From assembly GCA_051453625.1 (NCBI GenBank), contig JBOZIK010000001.1:177431542-177468852 (forward strand): a DNA stretch of 37,311 nucleotides. The letters run 5' to 3'. Positions 1-10,120 of the stretch are shown in pieces. The stretch's first letter is position 1. Each line of letters starts with the position of its first letter. The DNA is from Welwitschia mirabilis (Eukaryota; Gnetophyta; Gnetopsida; Welwitschiales). The translations under genes were made by a program, and so were the position numbers. The notes beneath the pieces were generated by a model. That model was not told where the DNA came from, did no database searches, and saw nothing but the letters and a program-made list of their open reading frames with translations.

Positions 1-430
1 TGGTGCACACATTTGTTCAATTCTGAAATGTTGTTTTTAGAAAATATTATGTTTTATTAATTAATATCACTTCCAAGTCAGAAATTAGCAATCAATCCAT
101 GTCAAAGACTAATTACTAAATAATTAGGAAAATCACATAAAGGATTAAAAAATATAGGAAAATAAATTTCTTCATGAACAATTCCACCAAGACATGATTC
201 TACACATCTAGGAAAAATACAACATTTGCAATATAATGTCTCGAATATGATAGTAGTAGGCAACAGCCAAAATATTTACATGTCTATGTATCTGTCTAGC
301 ATTTTAGCAATATTATAGTCATACAAGAATCTCAAAATAAGGAATAATATAAAGCCTCCACACATTAATTCTATTAAATTATATAATTAATTGGTTTACA
401 ATATTTAATAAAAGATAACAAGAAAGAGGA
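1..430. other. AT-rich intergenic DNA, nothing recognised
   Basis: This stretch flanks the 5' end of the first LINE. I see no protein similarity, RNA gene or clear repeat in it. A short minus-strand open frame crosses into the LINE 5' UTR and has no coding character. Confidence 0.5.
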
Positions 431-631
431 GAGGTTTCGGCAAATCTAGAGCGCAGGAGGACGCAAGTCTTGGAAGATCGCGGATCGGTGGGGGCGGTTT
501 CGGTCCCTGGTCACGGAGCAGGGAGGCGTTTTCAACTGCAGGACAGACTTTCATCAGGTAAGTTACAAGAGTTATTCGTTTTGCAGTTTTGATCAATTTT
601 TTAGGGTTTTCTTGAGGGGTTTGGCCCCAAG
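431..631 (+). promoter_or_regulatory. LINE family 1 5' UTR (probable internal promoter)
   Basis: About 200 bases between the conserved 5' end and the ORF1 ATG, clearly GC-richer than the surroundings (GGTGGGGGCGGTTT near 486). Copy A keeps the same block at 15851-16050. LINEs usually carry their promoter here. That role is inferred; I see no defined core element. Confidence 0.5.
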
Positions 632-1463
632 ATGGAGAAGACTCGGTTCTCTAGGAAAGGGAAATTTCTTGTATTGGACATTAATGAAGATGCGTGTAGT
701 GAAATTGAGAAGAAGTTTAGATTCAGCCTCATCGGCAAGTTTGTCTCTTCTGGTCCTCGACCTCGGTTAGATCGTATCCATGAATGGGTCAGCAAGGTTG
801 ATGTTATTATAATGCCAGAAGGGCTAGTTTTATTTCAACTAGATAATAAATGAGATCGAGACGAAATAATCACAAGAGGACCATGGTTTTTTGGAGTTAG
901 AAGCCTTGCCCTAGCCAAATGGATGCCAGGGATGCAATCGGACTCGAATCTGTTTAAAAAACTTCCGATTTGAATGCACATCCATAAGTTTCCTCTGGAG
1001 TTCTAGGGTAAAGATTTATTAAGGAGAATGTCATGTTAATTTAGAGATTTGATCAAACTCGATCGAATCACTATGAAATAGACAAGATTAGTATTAGCTA
1101 GATTCTGTGTGTGGATGAGCCTCGAGGATACTAAGGAGATCTAATCTGTAAAGTTTAGATTTAAATGGGAAACTTATTATCTAGATGTCACATATGAGAA
1201 ACTTCTGATTTCCTACACAATCTATGAAAAATCAGGACACTCCTCTAGAAGATGTGCTCCTCCTGAGAAGAAATGCTCACATTATGGAAGATTGGGTTAT
1301 CTACACGAAGAATGCTGGAAAAGACTAATTGATATAAAAAAAAAAAGCAAAATTAAACATGTACTTTTTGTGGGAAGACTGGTCATAATCAGAACATATG
1401 CCGACATAAGCAACGGAAGGAACAAACTAGAAAAAGTACCACTGTTTTTCCCAGGGAAAGAAA
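632..1463 (+). pseudogene. LINE ORF1 (DUF4283-like plus CCHC knuckles), copy 1
   Basis: ORF1 protein of a plant LINE, expected to bind element RNA. It starts at ATG 632, matching the start in copy A. One frame runs to about 1350 with substitutions to stop but no obvious indel. The first about 180 codons fit the DUF4283 pattern (FWGEDLLRR-like and RGPWFFG-like segments). CCHC-type knuckles follow from about 1220, for example a CSHYGRLGY...C unit in which one Cys and the His have changed to Tyr. Stops occur after LDNK (TGA), at three Trp or Gln positions and two others. The 3' end is lost in the gap. Confidence 0.8.
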
Positions 1464-1563
1464 NNNNNNNNNNNNNNNNNNNNNNNNNNNNNNNNNNNNN
1501 NNNNNNNNNNNNNNNNNNNNNNNNNNNNNNNNNNNNNNNNNNNNNNNNNNNNNNNNNNNNNNN
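1464..1563. other. Assembly gap (100 N)
   Basis: Exactly 100 N, the usual placeholder for a gap of unknown size. By comparison with copies A and B it hides the last part of ORF1 and the endonuclease and linker of ORF2, probably more than 3 kb. Confidence 0.95.
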
Positions 1564-3060
1564 GATCTAGGTATATCTAAGACTAAATACTTTTGACTCA
1601 TGAGATCATTCACTCTGTTAAAAAATACAAATTTTCTCTCCTTATTGCTAAATTGGATATCACTAAAGCTTAAGATTCTATTAGTTAGCAAGTGTTAGGG
1701 TGTGTTCTTAAGAAAACAAGCTTTTCTCAAGATAATATTAATCTGTGGCTAAACATGTAGGCTTCTGTCAAATTTAGTATGGAGTTCAACAACCATAGAT
1801 CACATTTATTCTTATTAGAAAGAGCGCTGAGACAAAGGGAACCTCCTATCCCCATATCTTTTTCTTTTTATGATGAATGTATTATAGGGTTTCTTAAGAA
1901 CGGAGTTACAGAAATCAGAATTGAATGCCAAACCTTTCTCAATAATCACTATGTAGATGACACTATCATTATAACCAGGGCATCATGTCATCAAGTAAAA
2001 GCAATCAAAAATGCCATGAACATCTTTGCATAGGCAACAGGATTATACACTAACTGGAACAAATCAAGAATACACACTTTGGGTAGAAAATGTATTAGAG
2101 GGGGTAAAATCGCTTGAATCCAGAGTACAAAGTTAGGAGATCTATAGGATATCTACTTGGGTATCCCTCTTTGAAATTAGCATAAGATCAATACCTCGAA
2201 TTACATCTTGGAATCCATCCAAATGTGGTGCAACTCATGGCAAAATAACTTTCTCTCCTTCAAAGCTAAAATTATTCTCACAAACTCTTGCTTAATTTTC
2301 TCTTTCTGGTATATAGCTTTCATTATCCCTTCCCCGACCCCAAGAAGTATCATTCAAAAAATCAATAAGATGTTAAAGGATTTTATTTGATCAAGAGGAA
2401 AGGATTACCACCGAATTCATCTCCGCAAATGGGAGATTATTGCCCACCTAAAGGAAGCAGGAGGTTGGGGATTTCAGAAACTCAAAGATTGCATCCTCAC
2501 TGGAGTACATAGAATTTTAAAGAGACTGCAAGAAGGAGGTCAGCCCTGGTTGGATTTGATTAAATACAAATACAGAGATTGGATAATTGATCATGAGGAG
2601 TTCTATCTAAGAAAACATCTTGGCAAAGCTTGACAACAACTCATTGACTTAAAAATTTATCAGTCTGATTCAACCAAGTAGATCCTTTTAAAGAAGTATA
2701 GAAAATAGGATGCATATAAGAAGTATTGAAAGAGACAATCCCAAAAAAAATTAAGGTTTTTTGCTGGTTAAAATACCATTATAGAATTTTAACTAGAGAC
2801 TAATTACTCAAAAAGAGGATTTCAAGTAAACTCAAACTACCTCATCTACCAGTCCAATCTAGAAATAGCACAACATCTATTTCATCACTGCTTTTAGAGC
2901 AAAAAATTAATCTCCATAATGATAAACTATTATCAAACTTGTAACACCCCTTACATGCATATATTAGATGGGATCCACATAACGTTTTGGGAGATTTGAT
3001 GGATCAAAAAAAATATGATTTTTGTTAATTCCCCCCTCCCCTTCCCTTTCCTATAAATAT
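1564..3060 (+). pseudogene. LINE ORF2, reverse transcriptase and zf-RVT part, copy 1
   Basis: Reverse transcriptase half of ORF2; the endonuclease is lost in the gap. Motif A reads LDITKA near 1656. The catalytic motif C is intact as HYVDDTIII near 1950. A decayed C-terminal zf-RVT region lies near 2740-2910 (QHLFHHCF pattern). The protein tail FWEIWWIKKN-like, a common end of plant LINE ORF2, falls near 2980-3030. Several stops and frame changes are present. Copy B (19278-22375) aligns along the whole length. Confidence 0.85.
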
Positions 3061-3100
3061 AGCAATGAGAATCATTCACTTTTACTTCCAAATCAAAGTC

Positions 3101-4331
3101 ATGATGGGAGCCATACCAATAATTGAGCCTTCTGATCTAGGCCTCTTCGAAGGACGCCCTGCTCTATGGGAGAAAGTATAGGTAGTGGGATGAGGACCCC
3201 TTCTACATAAGCTTAGAGGAGATCAAGGGGCTGACATCGCCCCTTTTTATAGAATATAAAGAGGAGGATGCACCACATTCCAAAGAACTCTAATGAAAAT
3301 CACTAAAGACTCCCTCTCTAGGCTACTCAAAATCCCTGCATAGGGTGAGCGAATTCCATTTGGAAGTAGAGGGCAATGTAAAGAACTCTAATTCTTCCCC
3401 GGTGAGGTTTCTAAACTGCCCAGTGGGCACTTTAGTAGAAAGGCACCACTACCCCCCTAGGGATTACGTGCATAACTAGTGAATCATTACTTCATCTAAT
3501 TAGGAAATTACTTCAAACTTTTAAGTATTTATTTTTCTTTTCTCAAAGCTCTTGACTTAGGACATCAGGTGAACATGCCATTATTTTACATTTAAGTTCT
3601 TAAACGGAAGTATTCCTCAAGGCACTCAGGATTAGTCTTAACCCTTTAAAGAGCAGCATAAGAAATTAGGATAAGAGAAGCTCCTCCTTGTCCCCTGTCA
3701 TTGTCCTTACCAAACTCCTCCTAGGAGAATCTCTATAAGAAGAACCGCTTCCGAAAGAAACTCTATTCTAGAGAAAATCACTGCACATGGCAGTCCTATC
3801 AAGAGAGGGATAACTTCACCCCAAGATCATTCAGGGAAAACATCTTCATTCCTGACCCAACAGAAGACAGCTGAGGAGCCTTACTCTAGTACAGCCTAGG
3901 AACTGACTTAAGATCAACCGTCACCCAACTCTTAGAAGTGAGGTAGCCATGCTTAGCCTTTTCTACTCTAGCCTTGGGTCCTGACTCTCCACAGAACTCT
4001 ACTTCAGCTTCTTCATGAGTGGAAATCTGACCTCAACCATAGGAGGACATTAATATGAATGTAGCTAGACAAGAGGTATTGCTGGAAACCATTCAGGGGC
4101 TAAAGAGATGTTCCTTCATCACACTGGGGGCTCTCTCATAGATCCCTACCTCAGGCTACTAAATCAAGCTATAGGAAGAAATTCCTACATCTATATCTAG
4201 ATAAAAATCCAGTAGGTGTCAAAGAATTTAAAGAGATAAATCAAACATTTGAAGTCCTCTATGATGATTTGGGCAGATTTCTTCTCGATCATAACCATGG
4301 TAACATTTTCTCATTCTGTAGAGGGATGTAA
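3101..4331 (+). pseudogene. LINE ORF3: plant retroelement-type N-terminus, Ser/Pro linker, C-terminal J-domain, copy 1
   Basis: An extra ORF downstream of ORF2, about 410 codons. ATG 3101 (with a second ATG at 3104) opens a frame that continues, with stops but little shifting, to about 4110. The first about 190 codons include SRLLKIPA, IPFGSRG, EVSKLPSGH and FLKALDLGHQVNMP, all repeated in other copies. A Ser/Pro/Arg-rich linker follows. After one frameshift the C-terminus reads as J-domain helices II to IV: YRKKFLHLYLDKNP, KEFKEINQTFEVL and GRFLLDHNH, ending at TAA 4329. The HPD signature is YLD here. J-domains activate Hsp70 ATPase; that role for this ORF is inferred from fold similarity. 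I know of no named LINE protein like it. Confidence 0.75.
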
Positions 4332-4656
4332 TCCTCCCCCTTCAAGTTTATTTCTCACTAAACCTAAGTTTTTTTGTAATTTCTAGTCTCAAGGGCCATT
4401 TTCGCCCCTAGTATGTCAACAGTATTATGTTTTTTCTTTTTCTATGCTTTTTCTTTACTAGATAGGTAGATTCCCGTGACTATATCATCAAGGGATGGTT
4501 TCAACCCCATTTTGATCTGTTTCTTAGTTTCCACTTTACCAGTTAGTGAACTTATTCCCTTTTCTAAATAGTTCATTTGTTCTATTTTCTGGTTGTTTTT
4601 GCCCCTAATGTACATTTTCTAGCTTAATATACATACCTTTTTTTTCAAAAAAAATT
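4332..4656 (+). other. LINE family 1 3' UTR and A-rich tail, copy 1
   Basis: The region from the ORF3 stop to the A-run. It carries a short hairpin around the stop codon and several G-run/TTTCGCCCC-type blocks (near 4398, 4490 and 4600). It ends TGTACATTTTCTAGCTTAAT and a TTTTTTTCAAAAAAAA tail, as in the other copies. Confidence 0.75.
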
Positions 4657-6501
4657 TAAAATTATAATTTTAATTAGAACTATAAAAGATATTTTACTCT
4701 TGTATTTGAAGTTCTTTATCACATATGTTAATAAGATATTTTAAATTACTTTCTATGTGTTTGTTAAATTATATTCTATTCCAAACTCCTCTTTATATTT
4801 TTGTTGTATTTCTATATTAAAAGATTACTATTTGTGATGTTATTTTATCTACCTTCTTCATAGATTTATCACTTATAAATTTCACTCTCTTATACTTCAT
4901 TTGTTATAGCACAATTATTATTAAGATACCTTTACCATAGAAAAGTAATTATACAAATCATTATGCCTACACTGTCTCTAGAGTATTAATTATTACGTGG
5001 TATCATTTACCTTATATGAGAGCTTTTTAGATGTCTCCTGTAAGTGATTTTGTAAAGGGTTTGTGTTTTTAACAAATGAAATATTATATTAAAAGGAATT
5101 AGTTTCAATTTCTTAAGCCATAGTATCTAAGAAAAATAATTTAATATTTTTGTAAAGAAAAATTACCTAAGTGATACAATTACAAATCAAAAGTAAAATA
5201 TGTAAATCATTATTCATAACATATCCTAAATTCCTATCTTCCTCTTTAAAGAATACAAGTATTTTAACTATTATGCTTTAATGCAGGATTAGACTATGAA
5301 ACTATTATCTTAATTTATATGTTTTAGATATAAAGGTATTAAACAACTAATTTAAAAGCTATTATAAACATTAAGTAAGATCTAATCATGATAAGATATC
5401 TAGTTCATGTTTAATTTAATGGACCTTGTCTCATGTGACAATAAGTCATGTGAAGTTTAATCAACTTAATAAGGGTAGTAATAGTCTATACTCTCTAGTG
5501 ATAAGGATAATGATATAAGATCTAACTTCATGAAACTCCAAGAACATCCTACCATTAAAGTTAAAATAAGAATTGGTATGTGCTAATGCTAAGGTCATAG
5601 AAGATGTTAGAGTTCTAAAAATTAGCAATATTAAACTAACCATATCCTAGCTTTAAAATTCTAGTAAAATGAATAAAGGATTTACTTATAAATTACTAGT
5701 TGTTTAAAGTTTTATTAATTGTTTTTCTTCTAGAAAAAGAGACATGAAAACCAAGGTATAACCCAATGTAGAAGCATGTCGTGAAGGTAAAGAAAAAGTT
5801 AAAAGTGTAAAATCTTAATTTTTTATGTGACTTAAAAACTTTATTTCAAATGATGGATTCACTAATTTTCTTTATGTTATATCCATTCTTTAGTTTTTCT
5901 ATATATTATTTAAAATTTATTACAAAAATTTTGAAATACCAAATTCAATTTAAACTAGAAAGAGATATTAGTCTTGAATTATTTATGTAATTTCTTAAGA
6001 TACAATAGGACCATAACACAAATTATGATGTAAATTTTAGCTCACCTAAAATGGTAGTTAGGTTATGGTAAGTGAGAGACTATTACAAACTGCATTTATT
6101 CATGGAGCACCAAAGGATCCTTTTGAATGATTTTCTTTAGACTAAGTAACAAAGGGAAATGATATTGTGGATAGTACTAATACTTTTTGGAAAGATGATT
6201 TTGTGTTTAGAAATAAATAATGCAATATATTTTATTTAGAAAGTATACAAAATTTCATATAGGGATTTTTTAATAATACCTTAAAAATAATACTTTAAAA
6301 AGATATAATTCTATTACTTTTTTCATCTTATAGGTTGTTGCACATGAAATTCTGAAAACTACAAAGAAGAAATGGATGCAATTAATTCATGATGAGGTGA
6401 AACCATAAATTAATAAAATTGCCAACATTTAGCACTAGCTTATTTTTTTCCACTTTCATTATATTTGAAATGTTTAATAAGTTATTTTTATGATGTAGAA
6501 T
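4657..6501. other. AT-rich DNA, probably decayed retroelement, no gene seen
   Basis: No reliable coding signal. The right end probably holds upstream parts of the Ty3/gypsy element whose RT becomes readable at about 6502, but gag and protease are not recognisable. The left part contains a repeat shared with 15525-15800. Confidence 0.4.
4692..4960 (+). repeat. Dispersed repeat R, copy 1
   Basis: Similar along about 270 bases to 15525-15800 in the same orientation. Shared landmarks are CTTGTATTTGAAGTTCTTTA at the left and AAAAGTAATTATACAAAT at the right. Identity is moderate with small indels. No protein is seen; the element type is unknown. Confidence 0.6.
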
Positions 6502-7020
6502 CACATAATAAGACTATCTTATGGATAATTTCTAATTTAAAAGGTATTGATCCTATCATATGAATGCACAAAATTCACTCAGAAGATTATGCTAAACCTA
6601 GTAGAAAGCATCAACATAGGCTTGATCCTCACATAAAAGTAGTTATTGTGAAGAATTTCTTAACTTGGTAAATGTTGGTATTATCTATCTAATCTCTAAT
6701 ATAAAATGGGTTACTCATACTTAAACTATACCTAAAAAATTTAGAATAATTATGGTTAAGAATGAAGATAATAAGCTTATCTCCAGAAAAGTAAAAGTAG
6801 GATGGATAATGTGTTTTGACTATAGAAAACTCAATTTAAAAACTTGTAAAGACTACTTTTCTTTATGATTTATTGATCAAATTATAAAAACATGAACTCC
6901 TTATGACTACTACTACTTTTTGATTTGACATTCAAGATACAACCAAATAGATATTATAATAAAAGATTTTAAAAAATGAAAAAAAAAAGAAAAATTCTTT
7001 ACAACCTCATTCGGTAATCT
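6502..7020 (+). pseudogene. Ty3/gypsy reverse transcriptase, 5' part (interrupted)
   Basis: Decayed pol of an LTR retrotransposon, most like the Athila/Tat-type plant Ty3/gypsy group. Readable blocks in order: HKKTILWIISNLKGIDP, HRLDPHIKVVIVK, VGIIYLISNIKWV, KNEDNKLI, FDYRKLNLKT (the conserved DYRKLN) and YNQIDI. The reading needs frameshifts and has stops. It breaks at FTTSFGNL, exactly where the LTR element at 7021 begins, and resumes at 9310. Confidence 0.85.
7016..7020 (+). repeat. Target-site duplication, left copy (AATCT)
   Basis: Five bases just before the left LTR. The right partner AACTT is at 9310-9314. The gypsy RT frame predicts ancestral AACCT (Gly-Thr-Phe codons), so each copy differs from it by one C-to-T change. 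Confidence 0.6.
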
Positions 7021-7363
7021 TGTTGTTATTCTACGACATAACCACACTAATTTTTTAAATAAAATATTATTATATTTTTCTAATCCCTTTTAAATCCTAT
7101 TTATAACTAGTGATTTTAACCATTTTCCTATTTATCCCATTATATTTTATTTTTTTATTTTCTTATTTCTATGGGATCCTCCCATATTCCATTCTTAATC
7201 ACTTTTCCATGTATTCCCTATAAATTACTTATTTTTCACATGTGTCAAGCTATAAATATTTATCAAATGAAATAAAATCTTGAGATTTTTTAAATGAAAA
7301 TCTTCAATACTACGTTAATTAATTTTATCAAAGATTATTTTTCCATTTCAAAGTTCTATACCA
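7021..7363 (+). repeat. Left LTR
   Basis: Starts TGTTGTTATT and ends CA. It aligns with 8991-9309 along its length: ACATAACCACACTAA versus ACATAACTATTAG, CTATTTATAA in both, and CAAGCTATAAATATTTATC versus CAAGCTATAATATTTATC. The TATAAATA at about 7252 may be the promoter TATA box. Confidence 0.75.
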
Positions 7364-7367
7364 TTAA

Positions 7368-7380
7368 TTAACATTAGAGC
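7368..7380 (+). promoter_or_regulatory. Primer-binding-like site
   Basis: TTAACATTAGAGC lies just inside the left LTR. It resembles the initiator-tRNA-Met primer site TGGTATCAGAGC, with mostly G-to-A and C-to-T differences. Confidence 0.5.
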
Positions 7381-8978
7381 AATGAGGGTACTAGCTTTAC
7401 TTCTAGTCCTTGGTCATCAAGTGATTTAAAATTCATAACCAATTTTGGCATGCATAAGGAGACCTCTATTCTTAAGAAGAAAGATGTGTTTATTCAAGCA
7501 TAAAAATGCAAAGCTAATAGTAATTGTTTAATGTTCAAAAAAAATGAAAATGTAAAGCTAAGATTGATCATCTAATGTTTAAGTGATGGGCCTAGCTCAC
7601 ATAGACCAAATGCATGTCATAATCTATAATTTAGTATTTCTTATATTTCTAAATAAATTGCAATTTTTTCTTTTAGTCTTGCTTTATGATAGAAGAATCC
7701 ATTGTTATATGTAAGGGGGGAGACATTCTTCCCCATGCATATTTCATCATTACTTTGTAACTCATGCCTATACAAGCGCATTTGTACAAGGATGTTCATT
7801 AGTCCATCTTCATTATATTAATGTGAAGAAAAAAGGAAAAAAAAGGTAAAATGAAAATGACAATGAAATAAAAACAACCAAGCAACATTAAGGCTTTCAT
7901 CTTGCATCTTTAATGCTTTACATGTTGTATCTTTTAATATCCTTTTAAGATTTGTTGTGCCTTACAACGAACCATCTTAAATTAGTTTTGTTTCATTCCT
8001 TAGAATTTCTTTTTAAGGTACATATATAAGATTCTCTTCAAAATAATAAACTATCTAATTTTCAAGGAAAAAATTAGCATATTCACATAAACAAGCTAGA
8101 GTAGACTGTAATTCAAAGATAGGAGAGAGTTACTAGCAAGGTAATCTATGTAGACTAATATGATATCTGATTTAGATAGAAACTACATAAACTAATATAA
8201 TGGTTAATATAGATAGCAATGATAGAAACTAATAAGGGTAGATAGCAAAAAAAAAGCATTAGGTAGTGGGACCAACTATGATAGGTCAAGTAGTGTGTTT
8301 GACTAAAAATATTTAGGTGATTATGATTGGTAATTATCTATAGGAGATGAAGACATATGCCAAAAAGATGCATGAGGATGGAGAAACTAGATGGGTGCTA
8401 TCTCGATTACAAGGTAAAATAAGACACCACGAAATATTATGTAATTAGCTAGAAATCACTAGGGCTATTGAAAATCTTGAATGATGGCAAAGCATAAGTG
8501 CTTTTGAGCATGAGCATAAACTTTATTATACATTTTTTTAAAATGAAATTATTCTTAATTGGTTATTAAAGATGGTGTAAAATATAATAAGGTAATACCT
8601 CATTTTTGCATTAGTTTTGATGATATGGCTAAGTGCCTTATTGGATGGTTTAGTACCATACATGTTTTATTAGATTAGTCTTATGTTATATTTATTCCAT
8701 GTGTGGTTATTTCATATTATTATGGTTAGTCCACTTTGTGATGACTAGTCTACTTTGGATTTAGTTAGTTCATAGTGTAAGAATTATTTGATTCATTTAT
8801 GGTTAGTCCAGGTTGTGTATTGGTTAGTCTTGAGATCACTAGAGTGGTTACTCTATCTTGGTAGTATTCATATGTGATTTTTCTTAGTGCAGTGATGATT
8901 AGCTTAGTGTTCATTACAATAATGATGATTTTTGACATGTTATGTTAAAGTCCTCCATTTGATTATGAACTTGACACT

Positions 8979-8990
8979 AGTAGAGGAATA
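8979..8990 (+). promoter_or_regulatory. Polypurine-tract-like site
   Basis: AGTAGAGGAATA directly before the right LTR resembles the AGTGGGAGAAT-type tract often found there in plant LTR elements. Confidence 0.45.
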
Positions 8991-9309
8991 TCTTGGGTAT
9001 TTTACCACATAACTATTAGTTTTATTTTGTAAGATATTATTACATTTTAATAATCCATTTTAAATCCTATTTATAAGTGGTAATTTTAAACATTTCTCCT
9101 TATCTTCCTACTTCCATGGTATTCTCCCATATCCCATTTCTAATCGTTATTCCGTATACCCCTTGCAATGTATCCCTTTTCTACATGTATCAAGCTATAA
9201 TATTTATCAAACGAAATGAAAACTTGAGATGTTTTTAATGCATGTCTTGAAATCTTCATGGGTTTCTTTTATTACAAATGCTTTACCCATTTCACACCTT
9301 TATAGAAAT
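8991..9309 (+). repeat. Right LTR
   Basis: Direct repeat of 7021-7363, starting TCTTGGGTATTTTACC. About 24 bases shorter through indels. The level of divergence implies an old insertion. Confidence 0.75.
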
Positions 9310-9365
9310 AACTTTTGCTTGCAAACTTATGTCATTTGATTTCTATAATGCTCTTAGTACTTTTC
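9310..9365 (+). pseudogene. Ty3/gypsy reverse transcriptase, continuation
   Basis: Reads FACKLMSFDFYNALSTFQ, the decayed form of the conserved RT block FxYxxMPFGLxNAxxTFQ. It continues the frame broken at 7020, which proves the nested insertion. It ends where AT-rich repeats begin. Confidence 0.8.
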
Positions 9366-10120
9366 AACAATTATTTAATTAAAAAACTTGACTTTTTAAT
9401 TAAAATTTATAAATTTTTAATCAAGAATTTAACTCTTCCATTAAAAGTTAAAATTTTTAATCAAAAGGTAGACTTCTTAATTAAAAAAATTAAACTTTTG
9501 AATCAAGAATGGGAATCTTTTAATGAAAAAGTATAAATAATATTTTTAGTCAAAAAACATAATTTAATGTGTACATACATACATACATACACACATACAT
9601 ATACATATATATATATATATATATATTCAAAATTCAAACTCACAATCACAAAGTCATGGGAGCACTGCTCGATCATTAGGATGTCTTATTGGAGATAAAA
9701 TTAGTTTTTAAATTAAAAAAGTGGTTAAATAAAATCTACATTTCTTTATAAGAAATTATAACTTTTTAATAAAAATTAAAAATTTTTAGTTAAAAAAACT
9801 AAAAGTTCTTTATCAAATTATAATTTAGAAAAATAGAACCTCTTATTCAAAAATTTGACTTTTAATCAAAAATTGAAATTTTTCATTAAAAAGTATATTT
9901 TTTAATTGAAAAAAATATTCAATCAAGATTTAGAAACTTGAATGAAAACATTATAATTTTACCAAAAATTAGAGTTTTTAATTAAAAATTAGACTTATCA
10001 GAATTAAAAATTTTAAATAAACATTATAATTTTTAAATAAAAATTTTACTTTTTAATATAAAGTTAAAAATTTTATTCAAAAATTAGATTTATTTAGAAT
10101 AAATCATACTTATTATTCAA
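9366..10120. repeat. AT-rich quasi-palindromic tandem-like repeat
   Basis: Many imperfect units of the form TTTTTAATTAAAAA or TTTTTAATCAAAAA alternate with short spacers such as TTAGACTT. Each unit is near-palindromic, so the whole block could fold into many hairpins. Spacing is irregular (about 20-35 bases). Any open frame here is low-complexity and not a gene. Confidence 0.6.
9570..9627. repeat. Microsatellite (ACAT)n then (AT)n
   Basis: GTACATACATACATACATAC followed by CACACATAC and a run of AT dinucleotides. It interrupts the palindromic AT block. Confidence 0.95.

Larger units (their letters stand above)
431..4656 (+). mobile_element. Plant L1-type LINE, family 1, copy 1 (near full length, dead)
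   Basis: A non-LTR retrotransposon with 5' UTR, ORF1, ORF2, an extra ORF3, 3' UTR and an A-rich tail. The 5' end is set by copy A at 15851: both start similarity at the same GAGGTTTCGG and differ upstream. The 3' end is set by five further copies that share the last bases before an A-run. A 100-N gap removes the end of ORF1 and the endonuclease part of ORF2. All ORFs carry stops, so the copy is inactive. No convincing target-site duplication was found in this AT-rich flank. Confidence 0.9.
7021..9309 (+). mobile_element. Short non-autonomous LTR retrotransposon nested in gypsy RT
   Basis: About 2.3 kb with two diverged direct repeats, a primer-binding-like site after the left LTR and a purine tract before the right LTR. 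It sits inside the gypsy RT frame. The interior of about 1.6 kb shows no gag or pol similarity, so the element was probably mobilised in trans (LARD- or TRIM-like). Landmarks inside are short GGTTAGTC-type repeats around 8720-8840. The lineage of the autonomous partner cannot be told from this sequence. Confidence 0.75.

Noticed and set aside
408-417. ATAAAAGATA at 408-417 and 4682-4691 as target-site duplication of LINE copy 1
   Set aside because: The matches are not adjacent to the element ends, and such AT words are expected by chance in this DNA.
555-605. CAGGTAAGT followed by TTTTGCAG in the LINE 5' UTR as an intron
   Set aside because: The interval is only about 27-46 bases, too short for a plant intron, and copy A lacks the GT donor (CAGGCAAGT).
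632-1463. Alternative genetic code to explain the many in-frame TAG/TAA/TGA codons
   Set aside because: Stops replace both Trp and Gln, and frameshifts occur elsewhere. Decay of a dead element explains this better than any known reassigned code.
9315-9536. 73-codon Lys/Asn/Leu-rich frame as a gene
   Set aside because: Its beginning overlaps gypsy RT in another frame and the rest is the translated AT palindrome repeat.
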